From contig OY754336.1 of assembly GCA_963573305.1 (NCBI GenBank), positions 14,296,699-14,360,698 on the forward strand: a stretch of 64,000 nucleotides of DNA, in the 5' to 3' direction. This document shows, piece after piece, positions 1 through 11,395 of the stretch. Each line of letters begins with the position of its first letter. Positions within the stretch are counted from its first letter, which is position 1. The notes beneath the pieces were generated by a model. The model saw nothing but the letters and a program-made list of their open reading frames with translations. It searched no databases and was not told the origin of the DNA. The position numbers were made by a program, and so were the translations under genes. This stretch comes from Pyrrhosoma nymphula. Lineage: Eukaryota; Arthropoda; Insecta; Odonata; Coenagrionidae.

Positions 1-814
1 GCTAATATTACTTTTACATTGTTAAAATTATATAAATCGAGGTCGTTTGACCGGTGGTGATTTAATGTATTGTTTTTTGTAATACAATATAGTTTAGCTT
101 TTAATACTATTGTAATGAGAAAGAAAACAATCAATAATTGAGTTATTTCGTGAACGAGAATGGGTGGCCCTCCATGCACCAAGAGTTCAAGCGAAATTTA
201 GACTATTTTAAGAATTTATGTTTCCACCAAAAATATTATTTTTGCTACTGGGCCTAATCTCTTTACTACACTAGATGTTGACGTAACCAAATCTATCTGA
301 ATATTCTGTTCTAGAGGGCAAATGTGTAGACTCTGTTAGCCCTCGTCCTAGTGAGTTTATATTGTCCTTTTGTCGATGAAGACGGGGGAGTTACTGACGG
401 GTTACGAGAGAAACCACAGTGTGTTACTGACGGAAGGGTCTGGGATCAGAGCCGAGTAAAGCTCCTTTGGACATGAACAGCCTTGACTTAGCTATTCGAT
501 TATGAGATTACTAGGCATTCCTTGAGTACCACTGACAGCAAAATGGTCGTCCCCTTCCCTCATTTTTTGTATTTACCTCTCCGTTGACCTGACATTACTA
601 TTTCATCTGGCATCTTCTGGTTGAAGACCCAAGTTTTATGCATGTGTCTCATGGAAACCTTAAGTTGGGCTTGACTCCAGAGAAGTTTGTTCATTACTTT
701 GTACTTGATGACGCTTTGTTCGTCGGCTATTAATGTGAACGACTGACGTCATCATTGCGGCATCAAGGACAGGTGGGTAGGTTGGGAAATATATAAGTAT
801 TTGGGAATAGAAGA
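1..814. other. AT-rich non-coding stretch
   Basis: No gene is supported here. A weak resemblance to the GACCGGT-containing motif family described further on is seen at about 48-62. The rest carries no reading frame, splice structure or repeat that I can recognise. Confidence 0.5.
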
Positions 815-1070
815 GGGGTGGAGAAAAACCTGGCGTTAGAGTTAGCTCTAAGCGGAAGGCGCCAAGTGGTCCACAGTATAACGTACCACCCTTCGGACGG
901 TGCATTGTACTACTGAACTGTATTGAAATGCTCTCTACATGGATCCGAAGTACAAATTGGGACTCTGCTGATGATTCTCCGCTGCGGCAGGGTTTCGAAG
1001 TCGAGTCCTCGGTAGAGAAAGGAAGTATTCTAGGCAACACACCATCCCCTGTGAACCGCTTTTATACAGT
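815..1070 (-). mobile_element. tRNA-derived SINE, copy A of a five-copy family
   Basis: Read on the minus strand, a tRNA-like head lies at the high-coordinate end. A box-B-like segment falls at about 990-1008 and a box-A-like TGCCTAGAA lies upstream of it near 1045. The body follows, with the conserved core at 877-900 (reverse complement of TAACGTACCACC...CGGACGG) and a tail containing AACCTGGCGTTAG at 828-840. The same order of blocks occurs at 10085-10330, 22780-22945, 40335-40775 and 57560-57885. The copy is diverged and non-coding. Assignment to tRNA-derived SINEs rests on the Pol III box resemblance and the shared body; the source tRNA is not identified. Confidence 0.55.
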
Positions 1071-3522
1071 CAGGTTAAATATTTTCTTTGCATGTTATCC
1101 GATTGTGACGCGCATATTTGTCGATTTAGCCCACGTCAACTTTTCGATAGTCTTTAGTGATTCAGAAAATTCGAACATACAGTTAACATCGCATACGTTT
1201 AAAAGCTGCGGCATTTAATGGTTAAATTTTACCATACTTAATAAAAACGGGACTAATTAATATTGTTAAACTATAAAATGCATAAAGTATCCTTGTACTA
1301 TGCTCCCGGGCCTCCAAGCTTTGAATAATAGACTTTTTAATCAATCTCTGTCAGCATTCGCTGTCTATGCCTCTCCCGTATTCCACCATTCCACCTTCGC
1401 CATCCCTTCACTTGCTTCGCGTCAAAACTTTCATCTCCAGGGAGCCGTGCAATCCGTTGTACTCGTCTCGACGAGTGGCTACCTGGGAACGGCGTGCTTC
1501 GTGTCCGTTTTGGAGCTTGCCCTAGGTTTGGAGCCAAATTAATTCCTCGTGCCCGGCGAGGATTCGGCCTCCTTTGCTCGTGTAACTGCATTAGGGCAAC
1601 GGAATGATAGAAAATTTTGATAGAAGCATCATCCTCAGTGCCTCCAATTCCCCAATTGATAACCCTGGCATGTTGGCAGGCAAAGGCCAGACTCGTTCTT
1701 GGAGTGCTATAATTCTCGTGTTGGTAATAGAATGTCAGCTGTACGAAATGCGTGGATAGTACCTATAATGACTTCGTTTCATGATTATTCCGGAAGCCTC
1801 CACTGTTAAGTATTCAGAGGAAAATATAAAAAATTAAGTATACAATTAATTTTTGGTTTATTGTTCAAATTCTCGAACTTTATTCACTATCTCTGAAAAA
1901 TTACGCCTTCAATGCGATTCCATGATTGAAACCTTGCGTAAAGATAAATAAATTTTTATGTAGAAAAGGGATGAATATAAATGATGATCTGGAGAAATGC
2001 GGAATTGTACAGGTGCTGCTGAATACTCCCACTCATTTTACTATAGCATAGCCTTGGATCTCAATATAGCTTTTTTAAGCCATTTTAGTCGTGTCACCGA
2101 TTGTTGATGACATAATATTTTATCATAACATATCGTTTGACCGGTTTTGTCATTTATATGTATCAGTAATAAAACAGTGTGGAAAATATTTATGAATAAT
2201 TTTTTAAGTCATTATGAGCAAATTACGCAAAGTTGCGTCTGCTACAATTTAGTCTAGACTTATTTTCTCTCCAACTCGTCGTAGGACCTAGGAAAAACCA
2301 TGAAAAAGCAGCCCCGAATTTAATTATAACGTAATTGAATAATTTTTGAACACTTTTGTTTCCATAAATACACGAAGATGGTCTAGTGTCCTTACACCGC
2401 CTGCCATACCTCCATTAGGCGGCTCGCGGGGCACTGCGTGAAATAGATACATATTAAGGAAGCGTTTGGGAAAACCCCTTGGATGGAAAATTACAGGCTG
2501 GACTGTCCCTCGACGTAGTACCATTCAATGGGTGGATAACCTGTGATGAGGATCTCGTACAATGTTTACGACTAGGGAGAAACGCGGGTAGGAGGAGAGA
2601 AACGAGGGAGACCTTGGATGAGGGACGAGGGAACCAGTGAGTGGTGATTGCTTTAGGTTCGCCGGGATTACGGGGGTCTTGTGGACTTAACTTTAAATGG
2701 GTCTGGAGGGTAAATATATTCATGATGAGGAAATTTGGTGCAGCGTGCCACCGGAGCCCTGCCCGATTTCGCTCTGCAGTTGAAGGTCAGTGGAGAGGAT
2801 GTTGAAGCGTTAAGACTCGATTCTCTTTCCTGAACCGAAGGCAGATGGAACGGTGTTTTCGCAAAATGGCCCACTATTTGAGTGCCGTTCCTCGTCTTTG
2901 TTGATATTTGAATTTTTGATGGATCTCAACCCTCAAGGGACTCTTATCATTCTTTCCTCATGCTTGTTCCTCCTCGATCTTTCCGTGACACCAACCCTGT
3001 TGTTAATTTTCCCAAAATTGGAAACGAAGTCAAATTGGAGGCTGGGCTTTCCATAGCCCAGAGATTCCTTTTCTATACCAGAATTTGGACCATATTCATT
3101 TCTCTTGCAACCCTCTCTTGATCTTTTTTCTACGTCCTCTTTCAGCACCTACTTTTAGCAGTTTCTTAGATCTTTTAACGGTTGTTATTATATTACATTT
3201 ATTTATATTATATTATACTCCTTTGGCTTTGTGATTGCTCATGTGATTGTTAGTGACTGTTTTTCTCTGTTAATGTTTTTAATTTATACATCAGTTGCAT
3301 CCGACAGCGTAAATTACCTGCATGATGTTATATACGATTATCAAATAAACAAAATTAGTAAAACTATGAAATCTTTTGGTAAATTAATCCCAGCAAGATT
3401 CTTGTCAGTAGGAAGATGTCATCTGTAAAGCACTGTTGGAAAAAATCTCATTCAGTGATCAAGTTTGTACGATAGCTTGAATGAATTAAATGGTGTTTAG
3501 GCAGAATAGAGTATTCTTTCCT
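1071..3522. other. Non-coding stretch with a possible motif copy
   Basis: No supported gene. At 2131-2143 there is GACCGGTTTTGTC followed by TAATAAAACAGTGTGGAAAA, resembling the flanks of the motif-bearing foldbacks at 11.1 and 28.6 kb, so this may be a decayed copy. A tRNA-head-like TGGTCTAGTG occurs at 2379 but has no convincing box B. Short open frames here look like chance. Confidence 0.4.
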
Positions 3523-3614
3523 GGATCCATCGCATTTGGTTGCTTTTTCACTGCGTTTCGCCTCCAGGAAGAGAGACGAAACGTTGTGCAGAAGCGAACA
3601 AACGCGATGGATCC
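3523..3614. repeat. 92-bp imperfect hairpin with 42-bp arms (pre-miRNA-like or foldback)
   Basis: The left arm 3523-3564 and right arm 3573-3614 align without gaps as reverse complements over 42 positions. The first 11 outer positions are identical (GGATCCATCGC), about 33 of 42 match overall, and several of the remaining differences are G-U wobbles in the transcript. The loop is 8 nt (CAGGAAGA). Length, continuous pairing with scattered mismatches and a small loop are like a metazoan pre-miRNA, but a small foldback transposon or a chance inverted duplication is equally compatible. The mature strand and the transcribed strand cannot be told from sequence alone. Confidence 0.55.
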
Positions 3615-6600
3615 CGTAAATAAATAAATGCATTCATTAAAAATTGCGGAAGCATGGAGAATAATAATCAAGTATGTTTTAAATGTTAGCTGTATTTTAT
3701 TACCAATAATTTGATAATTATATATACTAATTTAATATTTATTTTGCCCTGAATATAACTTTACGACCTTCTTCACTATATATATAATATAAATTACCAA
3801 AATAATGATTTTTCAAAAACTTTTCACTTTCAAAGTCAAAAGTCCTCACGCTTTTATTGAAAATATGGAAAAATCTTAAATATAACATCGGTTAACAGTT
3901 TTTTAAAATATTTATTCATATCATTTAAAGCACATTTAACTTGTGTGTTTGAAACACACTTTAAATCATAGTGGCCTCGGGCTGATGGCCCCTGGCCTGG
4001 CTGAGACTATGTTAAATATTCGGAGTGTTTCGAAATATTTGGCGCTTTCGAATGCACCATTGTATTTTTCGTCGCTTCAAAAGTGAAAAGAACGTTTTTT
4101 TTGTTAGCATGTTCCATAGCGTCACCATTCATATGCGACCTCCAATTCCACCGTGACTTTTTATTCTTCCCTTTTTTGTTTCCATTGAAAATATTTAGGA
4201 ATGACTATGAAATAACATTGCTTGACCTGTGCTTGACACAATATGTTGTGAAGAATTTCTTTTTTCAAAGTAACTCAAGAAGTTCTGCTACTACCTTCTT
4301 AATCGATTCTAATTTTGAATATCCACCTAATCTTTAGCGCCTGCTGCTGAAACCAGGTTCTGAGATTAAATTCTTCTCCGGGCAAAATGATTTTAGAGTG
4401 AAATAGCATTATGGTCGCAAAAAGTGTCGTCTTGGTTGAAATGGAACTAATGAGACTTTTCGGAGACATGTAATGGACCTTTCTACCATACTTCTCCAAA
4501 GCCGAAATTCGGATTTCGTGTAGCTTAATCCACATACATCTGCGCCCTGGCATTTTTTAAATTCTCTTGTGATTTTTATTATTACTATATTATATTTATT
4601 AGAAGCTTTAGAAGAACATTTATTAGAAGAACACGTGTTAAAAAATCCTCATCCTTGCTGTTGTTCCTCAATTTAATACAAACTAATTCAAGGTTGAATT
4701 TTCTATAAAATAGTTATGGTAGATTTTTGCCCAAGATTTCATGAATGATTTAAGGGAAATAGACCCAGCTGTATTCCACACAACTGTTTTGAAAAGGTGT
4801 TTTTGTGGAAATATTTAGTTATCTGCTAGTGTTCGTAATACGCAATTTTAATACTCACTCGAAGTGGATGCTCGCTGAAATTGTACTGGAAAATGGATAG
4901 TAAAAATTAATGCAGTTGATTTCAAGAAGCCTATGCAAGACGTGTAAATGACGTGTAAAATGCAGTAGCAGTCATTTAACGCGCATGTAGAGATTGGAGT
5001 GACATAGAACCTGTCGAAAATCTTACTTGATCATTTAACTAAAGCCATTAGAGGCCACACTCATAGATTTAAAATCTATGCAGCCTGTGGCTGTCAAGTA
5101 GAAATTAAAGTTGTTAAAATAGTGAAGAAATGGACGATTTTGGAGCAAAGAACGCATTTTTAATGCAAAAACCAAGTGTATAAATAAATCGAATGTTAGA
5201 AATTAAATCTTTATTCTGTCAGCCATTCAATAGTGGAAATTTCTTCCTTGATATCTTTTGTGCATGCAATTATTAAAAGAAAAAAAACATGTAAAAAGAA
5301 ACCCATCCAACGAATTTACTACTTATAGTTATAAAAGTTTACAAATATGGGTAAAAATGTATTCAAATGTTTTTGTTGTTTTTACTATTTTCTGGTCAGT
5401 TTTTGGTCAAAAATAGTGTTTCTGCAAACATTCAGTGTCCTTGATCGCCAGGAAATACCACTAACAGTCGTTACGGACAGACATTGGTTAGATATAAATA
5501 AATATAGAAATTGTGCATTGATACGCTTAGTTTAACCGTTACCTTTTGGCACAAATTGTAAGTCTTCCTCACCAATGCAAATATTTCCGCTCTTCGCCAG
5601 TTCGCCACTTTATTATTTGCTTTTTTATGATACATTAATAAAAGTACGAAAAATGCATTTTCCGTATATTTCGTTATCTTCTCTGCCTCCTCTCCTCATG
5701 ACCTTCTTTCCCTTTACCCTTTTTTATCTTCAACCCTCCACTCGGAGGAATTGATATACCCCCGGGAAATTCAATTTCTCTTTCCTATTTTTTTCTTTCT
5801 GGGTCTAAAGCGGAAACGAGCCCTTAATGCGGGTAAATTGTATTGCTCTTGTCGAATTAGGTAGTTCAGCCTTGCCCTACCCTCCCCCCCCCCTGGCCAC
5901 TCAACATTCTCCGCCTACTTCACCGCCACTTGCTCTCCTCTACCCAAATGTATCGATTCGTGAAGAAGTAATTATTCCATATTAGATCTCTGTCCTACAT
6001 TTGGTTATCGACTGCTCTTTCTACCCCTGTTCTGACCTTCTGCTGGTACTGGTTTTTGACCTTGAGTGTAGTAAGAGAAGGTCGTTCGATACTGGGTTAT
6101 CTGTTCGATACCCACTGTGGCTAGTTGCTAGACAAATTTCTCCCTGACCTTGGTTGAACAATTTCGACCTTATAAAAGAGGAAAAACTGAATTGAAAAAG
6201 TTGTCACAGTTTTATGTGGGCATACATTTAAGTCAGAGATTGTCTTCTTCCGCTAGCCAGTATTGATAGTAGTTACTAAAGTAAAATGCATTTGATGCAT
6301 GAGAAATAGAATTAGCATTAATCGCAGAAATGTAGTCATCTTTGAATTGATGGAATCTGAATTGAAAATGAACTACACTTGTACGCAAATGAATTCGGGC
6401 CTGAGATTGTCTCGTCCCGTCTCTGCCATTATTAATATTTACCGACGGCGTAAAAGGATCTTTTATGCAAAGAAAGACAGAAATTGCAAAAATCGCTTTG
6501 GGATGGGTTTAAAATATTTGTATATTAGAATAGAAGAATCTCCAATGATAGATAAATAGCTTCAGTTCTACAATGAATAATTCAAATTCCTAGACTGTCC

Positions 6601-7500
6601 TCGAAAATGGACCGTCTGAATTATACATTGATGTCCCCAATTTTTTTGCCTCCAATGAGGAAGAAAAGAAGCACTTTTGAGTGAGAGAGAGATGGGTTTC
6701 TGTGGAGCAAGCCCTCGTTACGAGCATCCCCGTAATTACTCGTCCTGGGCAAACATAGTTGTATTTTTGACGCCTTTTAATTATTTCACACATCCGCCTA
6801 TTCAATATATCGCTCTTTGTCCTCAGCCCCCCTCCTTCCTATCCTTTATCCCTTATTCATTCTCCTCCCCGTCCTACGGGGCTCAACAATGGCCGTGGAT
6901 TTAATTAATGCACACACCGACACAAGGGATGGTGAGAGGAAGGGGGATTTTCAGAACGGGAGGGAAATAATGAAAATAATAATGTGGGCTGCGACGATGA
7001 TGATGATGGCGGTGATGTATGTAAACTCTGTGTGGTGTACGCTGCGTCTCTGACGATCTGCCCGTTCATTACCTTCCCCATGAATTAATCGCTTCGGCAA
7101 AGAGGGCATTGTTCTCCGCGGACTGAGCGTTCCGTGCATGCATGCGCTGTTCATGAGTCCCAAATCCTCTTCCGCCATCCCTGTCCTCCGTCCCCGTGAA
7201 ACACCGCGGTGTCGCGTCAGCCGTCTGCTCGACTCGACACACATCTATCCGTGCGCTTTTATCCACCCAGGGTGTCTATTACGAATCTTATCGATCGTTA
7301 GGTATCGAGTGACGTCGTCATCGTTGATCCCACGTTTCACATTCTACCGAATTCGGCTCGAGGACCTTTTCTTGATGACTGTATAAATGTGGCAACATCA
7401 GGTGCCTTGACGCTCGATACCTATCGTTCGCAAGGTTCCATAATTACTACTCATGGGGGTTATTCTGTAACATTTTGGGTTCGGATCGAAAAATCTAGGG
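3615..7500. other. AT-rich non-coding stretch
   Basis: Nothing here supports a gene. A 19-bp palindrome (CATAGATTTAAAATCTATG) lies at about 5063-5081 and a pyrimidine-rich tract at about 5680-5940. The 7060-7290 part is more GC-rich, with overlapping short frames on both strands and no splice or promoter signal I trust. Confidence 0.45.
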
Positions 7501-7504
7501 ACGT

Positions 7505-7552
7505 CTGCAGAGGGACGATGGCAGACTCAGCCTTCGAAACGTCGGTGCTCTG
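7505..7552 (+). repeat. Possible copy of the GAAAC-motif family
   Basis: GACGATGGC, a short loop, GCCTTCGAAACGTCGG. The GGC/GCC pair and the GAAAC that follows it match the layout of the motif copies at 9.1, 11.1, 25.0, 28.6 and 55.1 kb. No inverted arms are visible around it, so this may be a decayed or unrelated match. Confidence 0.3.
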
Positions 7553-9024
7553 AGGTGCTTCTAAATCGCACTGTTACCCGATGGGAAACTTGACATCCCT
7601 TCCAACAAGATGAATATGTTTTACGCAGAACTTTGTAATACCCTTTAAAGGCAGAGTGAATGTAGCAGAACAAAATGACCAAAGATTTCTCCAAAATTAC
7701 CATTCATACCTCAGGAAGGAGAAGCAAGGATTAACGGGAAGGAGAACCGAAGGCTACAATTTATACTAAACTGTTAACACCAAAATGCTACACACTAAGT
7801 ATCTGACCTCAAGATCTCCTCTTGTGAGAGCCACGTATTTCTGCGTTGTATTTGCGCCAATTTCGTTCGTTTGGCATCCTGCTGATTCAGGAGACTTTCG
7901 CCTTCAATCTTTATACACAGTCGCCTTCACGACACATAATACGAAAGATTAAAAAAAAACTAAATAGGTAGACTAAACGCCTCGCAATGAACCTACTCTC
8001 GCCAGCTGCGAGCTAATAACTTGGGTGGAAGCCAGAATATAAGTCACATTTTCCTTTTATTTCACTGTATTTTTCTTCCCTCGTCTTTTGTCACATGCTG
8101 AAAATTATTGTTTTCACGTTTACCTGGAGGTTTCACTAAAACTACTCTCACCTACTTTTGTTTTCCTCTTTATCTACGTCATTTATAATATTTTCCTGTG
8201 CACTGCCCCAACAAAGCCTGCACCTAAACTGGATGATATATCATATTCTTTTATAAATTCCTTGGAAAAATTTTATCGCTACTTCGTTTATTTTTTTTAA
8301 AGACAAGTGGATTCTAATGTGGGGGAATTTGACACAGCCTATTTTCGAAATTGCTTATCTAATGATACAGTAGTGAATCAGGGTTCTCCGTATCGAATTA
8401 ATTGTAACGCTATATTGTGGGCATATGAGTTTCCAATGGATTCCCTTCAATGCTCTGTTCTAGTATGTAGCTCTCTGCATTGCGACCACCTTTTCAACAA
8501 TTTTTCGTCTAGATTGAAACCTAGGAAAATAAAGATAACGCATTCTTTTAATGGATAGAAAGATGAATCGATTGGCACAATTTTCATGCTGAAATATTTA
8601 CAATTTACATGACTAGAGGCATCTTTCGCGGACGCTCATGCAGGTAGACATACAGATTTAATATTATTAATCTAAATGAAATATTTGATCTCGTTTCAGC
8701 ATGTGAGTTTTATGTGAGGATATACTTAAATCTTCACGGACGGTCGTTAAATGAGGGCAAGGACCTAATTAGTTCAATTTCTCCCCCTAATTAAGTCTGA
8801 TATTAACAGATAATAATCTAAAATTAATATACTGTGACACATCATGTGCGTGCCTTTTGTAACATAATATGTGTAGCTTCTAGAAGGCGACTTAAATGTA
8901 AAGGAAAATGGTGGGCTCAATTTTGCATGGAATAAATTAGGATATTAATAATAAGTAATCTAATTTAATGTAGGTATCTAGCGCACCAACACCGTGCGCA
9001 CTCAAGTAGCGTAGCATGATTATC
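7553..9024. other. AT-rich non-coding stretch
   Basis: No gene, RNA gene or repeat recognised. The short frames have AT-biased composition and no homology I recognise. Confidence 0.45.
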
Positions 9025-9246
9025 CACTGGAACTTGTAGATGATAGTTTCGGACCTTATCTGGTGTAATTCCTTGATATCAGGGATAGAAGAATTAACAC
9101 AACAATTCCACATGGTAATAGATTTATGGACACGACCGGTTTCGGCATCTTCACCTGAAGATTCTGCTCTGCGGTGAATCCGTCAATAAGTCTATTACCA
9201 TGTGGAATTGTTGTGATAATGCTTCTATCCCTGACACTGGAACTTG
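9025..9246. mobile_element. Foldback element with central GAAACCGG motif and 12-bp target-site duplication
   Basis: A perfect 12-bp direct repeat, CACTGGAACTTG, lies at 9025-9036 and 9235-9246, bracketing 198 bp. Inside, a left arm (about 9077-9127) and right arm (about 9186-9236) are near-perfect reverse complements over about 50 bp; both contain ACAATTCCACATGGTAATAG or its complement. Read on the minus strand, the loop contains ATCTTCAGGTGAAGAT followed by GCCGAAACCGGTCGTG. The 40 bp left of the arm (9037-9076) also contains a complement of GGTCCGAAAC. The structure indicates insertion of a short palindromic element. Penelope-like repeat units are one candidate class and a foldback MITE is another. 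No coding capacity. Confidence 0.7.
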
Positions 9247-10084
9247 AGTTAAATGTAAGGGAGAATCTGATGATTTTAATTTCGCCCAAAATTAGATTAA
9301 ATGTGTATCTTTCTATTTATCCCTTCTCCCCATTGGTCATCTTCTTTCAACATACTCCTTTCTCCCTTCTCTACCTTCCCGCAACCGCTCAAAATTCTCT
9401 CCTGGCTTAGTGTTGGCTTGGAGATGTAGTGTGTATCCCTAAGTACACAGTACAAATCCTTCGCAGCAGCGCAGCCTCCCTTTTGTGCCGGCCCCCCTCC
9501 TTCCCGTGGACCACCGAGGCCAAGGAGAGAAAAATTGCCCAGCGTCCCCGTGTCTAAATTGCCCAGAATCCCCTGCCTCCTCATCCCGCGGTGCTCTTTC
9601 CTCCTCCTTCCCAGCCCCCTACTCCGCTACCGCCCACTTGTGCCCCCCGACTGCCTCTCCGCCATCTCAATCTCGCTTCGTCCGAGTCTTTCGTTTTTTT
9701 CGCACGGGCTCCTCCTCTCCACTCTTTCCCTACCCCACTCCCACCCTTATTCCGTTCCCGCAGCTTCCATAGCGCATCCAAGCATCATCCTTGGAATGTG
9801 CCGAGTAATTCAGGGACTGGTAAGCCTATTTTTGTACGCAATTTACGTTAATATTATAACAAACAAAGCGGTCGGATATTAAGGCTTGTCAAAATTAATG
9901 AAAATAGTATCCCCAAAAGCCGCAAATGATTGTACATACATTTCGTAACTAAAGAGGCTGAAATAAAGGTCTAGAGTAATTTGCGGTGGGTCAACGCATG
10001 ACCCGCGGTTTGCCCACAAGTTTTCTCGGGTATTATTTTCATTCATGTGGTGATTTTGGACTGAGGACGAATTGATGGGAGGGA
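9247..10084. other. Pyrimidine-rich tract and AT-rich flank
   Basis: The 9470-9775 part is strongly C/T-rich on the + strand. The open frames in it are Pro/Ser/Leu-rich and are explained by the lack of purines needed to form stop codons. No gene supported. Confidence 0.5.
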
Positions 10085-10330
10085 TAGGGTTGGTGTTGTG
10101 GTGTTGGTTTCCCGTTCTGAGGGCCCGGGTGCGAAGACAGGTGAAGGAAAATATTTAGTGGAGCCCCGATCCCAATTCGGTTGCTGAGTGGAGAGCACTT
10201 CAAGAATATCATTCCGTCCGTCGAATAGGAAGTTAAAGTGTCTTCCTAGGTGTCTTTTGTTAAGATTAGGCCAGGTTTCTCTCAATCCATCACCCATTCC
10301 CAAATAATATTTCTCTTCCAACCTTCTCAC
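10085..10330 (+). mobile_element. tRNA-derived SINE, copy B
   Basis: This plus-strand copy has a box-B-like GGCCCGGGTGCGAAGAC at about 10122-10138, then AGCCCCGATCCC, the family core CCGTCCGTCG...AAGTTAAAG at 10214-10239, and a tail with GTTAAGATTAGGCCAGGTTT at 10259-10278. The blocks are in the same order as in the reverse complement of 57560-57885. The copy is diverged and non-coding. Confidence 0.55.
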
Positions 10331-11046
10331 GTGTACTTCATGGCGTAAATGTCCACCCAGAATAGCCTACTATCAAATTTGAGACATATTTTTAGCTTAA
10401 TAATTCCTCCCATTACCAAAAATATAAATGATATCATATCACCTTAGTCTTTCCATTTTTTATTCTTTGTAATAGGTATCGTATTAAACATATACACGTG
10501 CAAATAGGGATGTAAGGCTTATTTTTCTATATTAGGTAATTTTATGTATGCTGCATTATTGAAGAATTAGTGAAATTATGGTCATGATGACTCTTCTCTA
10601 CTATCGCGGAAGAAATAGAAATAACTATTTCGAGAGTTTTCATCGTCCATTTTTAGTTCCTTAATTTTTGTTATTATAGCAATTGATAAAGGCACATTTC
10701 ACTATTCGCATTTCTTGGTATTCTTTCTATTAAAAGTTATTGACGCTTTTTAGAGCTTGTGAGCCCACATATCGAGGTTGTATGCATTTATTTCAATAGA
10801 TGAGGGATTGGAAAACATTGAATCACCGACAGTTAAGTCAAAGAAAAAATATCGTTTTAATAAATCTCGTGCGAGGTTTTATAAAACATATATTTTGACT
10901 CGTATCCCCCACCTCCTACTTTCGAAGATCTTAACCAGCACTCTCTTGGGAAAAAAAAGATATGAACGGGGTTAAAAGTACTTGGCAGTTTTAAAAGTTT
11001 TTAATATTGGTATTCTGACCCGTATTAATGTTTGCTTATCAAAAGT
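10331..11046. other. AT-rich non-coding stretch
   Basis: No supported gene or recognisable repeat. Confidence 0.45.
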
Positions 11047-11165
11047 AGTTCCTTTGATAATGATGTGAAACATCGAAACCGGTCAGATTGCCTCCGCCTT
11101 TAATACGCCACCATCAATACTTGTCAGGTTACCATTAATAAAAATGTGGAAAATTACCAAAAGAA
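11047..11165 (+). repeat. Copy of the GAAACCGGTC motif element
   Basis: GATAATGATGTGAAACATCGAAACCGGTC occupies about 11059-11087. GATGT and ACATC can pair as a stem immediately before GAAACCGGTC. AATAAAAATGTGGAAAATTA follows at about 11137-11156, matching sequence after the motif at 28.6 kb. Inverted arms are not clear. Probably a diverged copy of the same dispersed family as 9037-9234 and 55041-55196. Confidence 0.5.
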
Positions 11166-11349
11166 ACTAACAAAGAAATAAAACCAAGCAACAAAATTAA
11201 AATCGTAAATAAAACATCAACGAACTTGAAAGCTAATATAATCTTGAATATGTCCATATGTTCTTCTTAATGACTGTGAATTATATATTGAAACCATTTT
11301 GCCATAAAAAGGGTTGTGTAAAATATTTTTCATTATGTATCATTTCATT

Positions 11350-11395
11350 ATAGCTCTGAGGATTGTTAAATAAATATCCGAAACGTTGGCAGAAG
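11350..11395 (+). repeat. Possible degenerate motif copy
   Basis: CTGAGGAT, a 12-nt AT-rich spacer, ATCCGAAACGTTGG. GGAT/ATCC can pair just before GAAAC, as in the other motif copies, but the CCGG part is replaced and no arms are visible. Confidence 0.3.

Noticed and set aside
2375..2445. tRNA-like segment TGGTCTAGTG...
   Set aside because: No acceptable box B and no tRNA arms.
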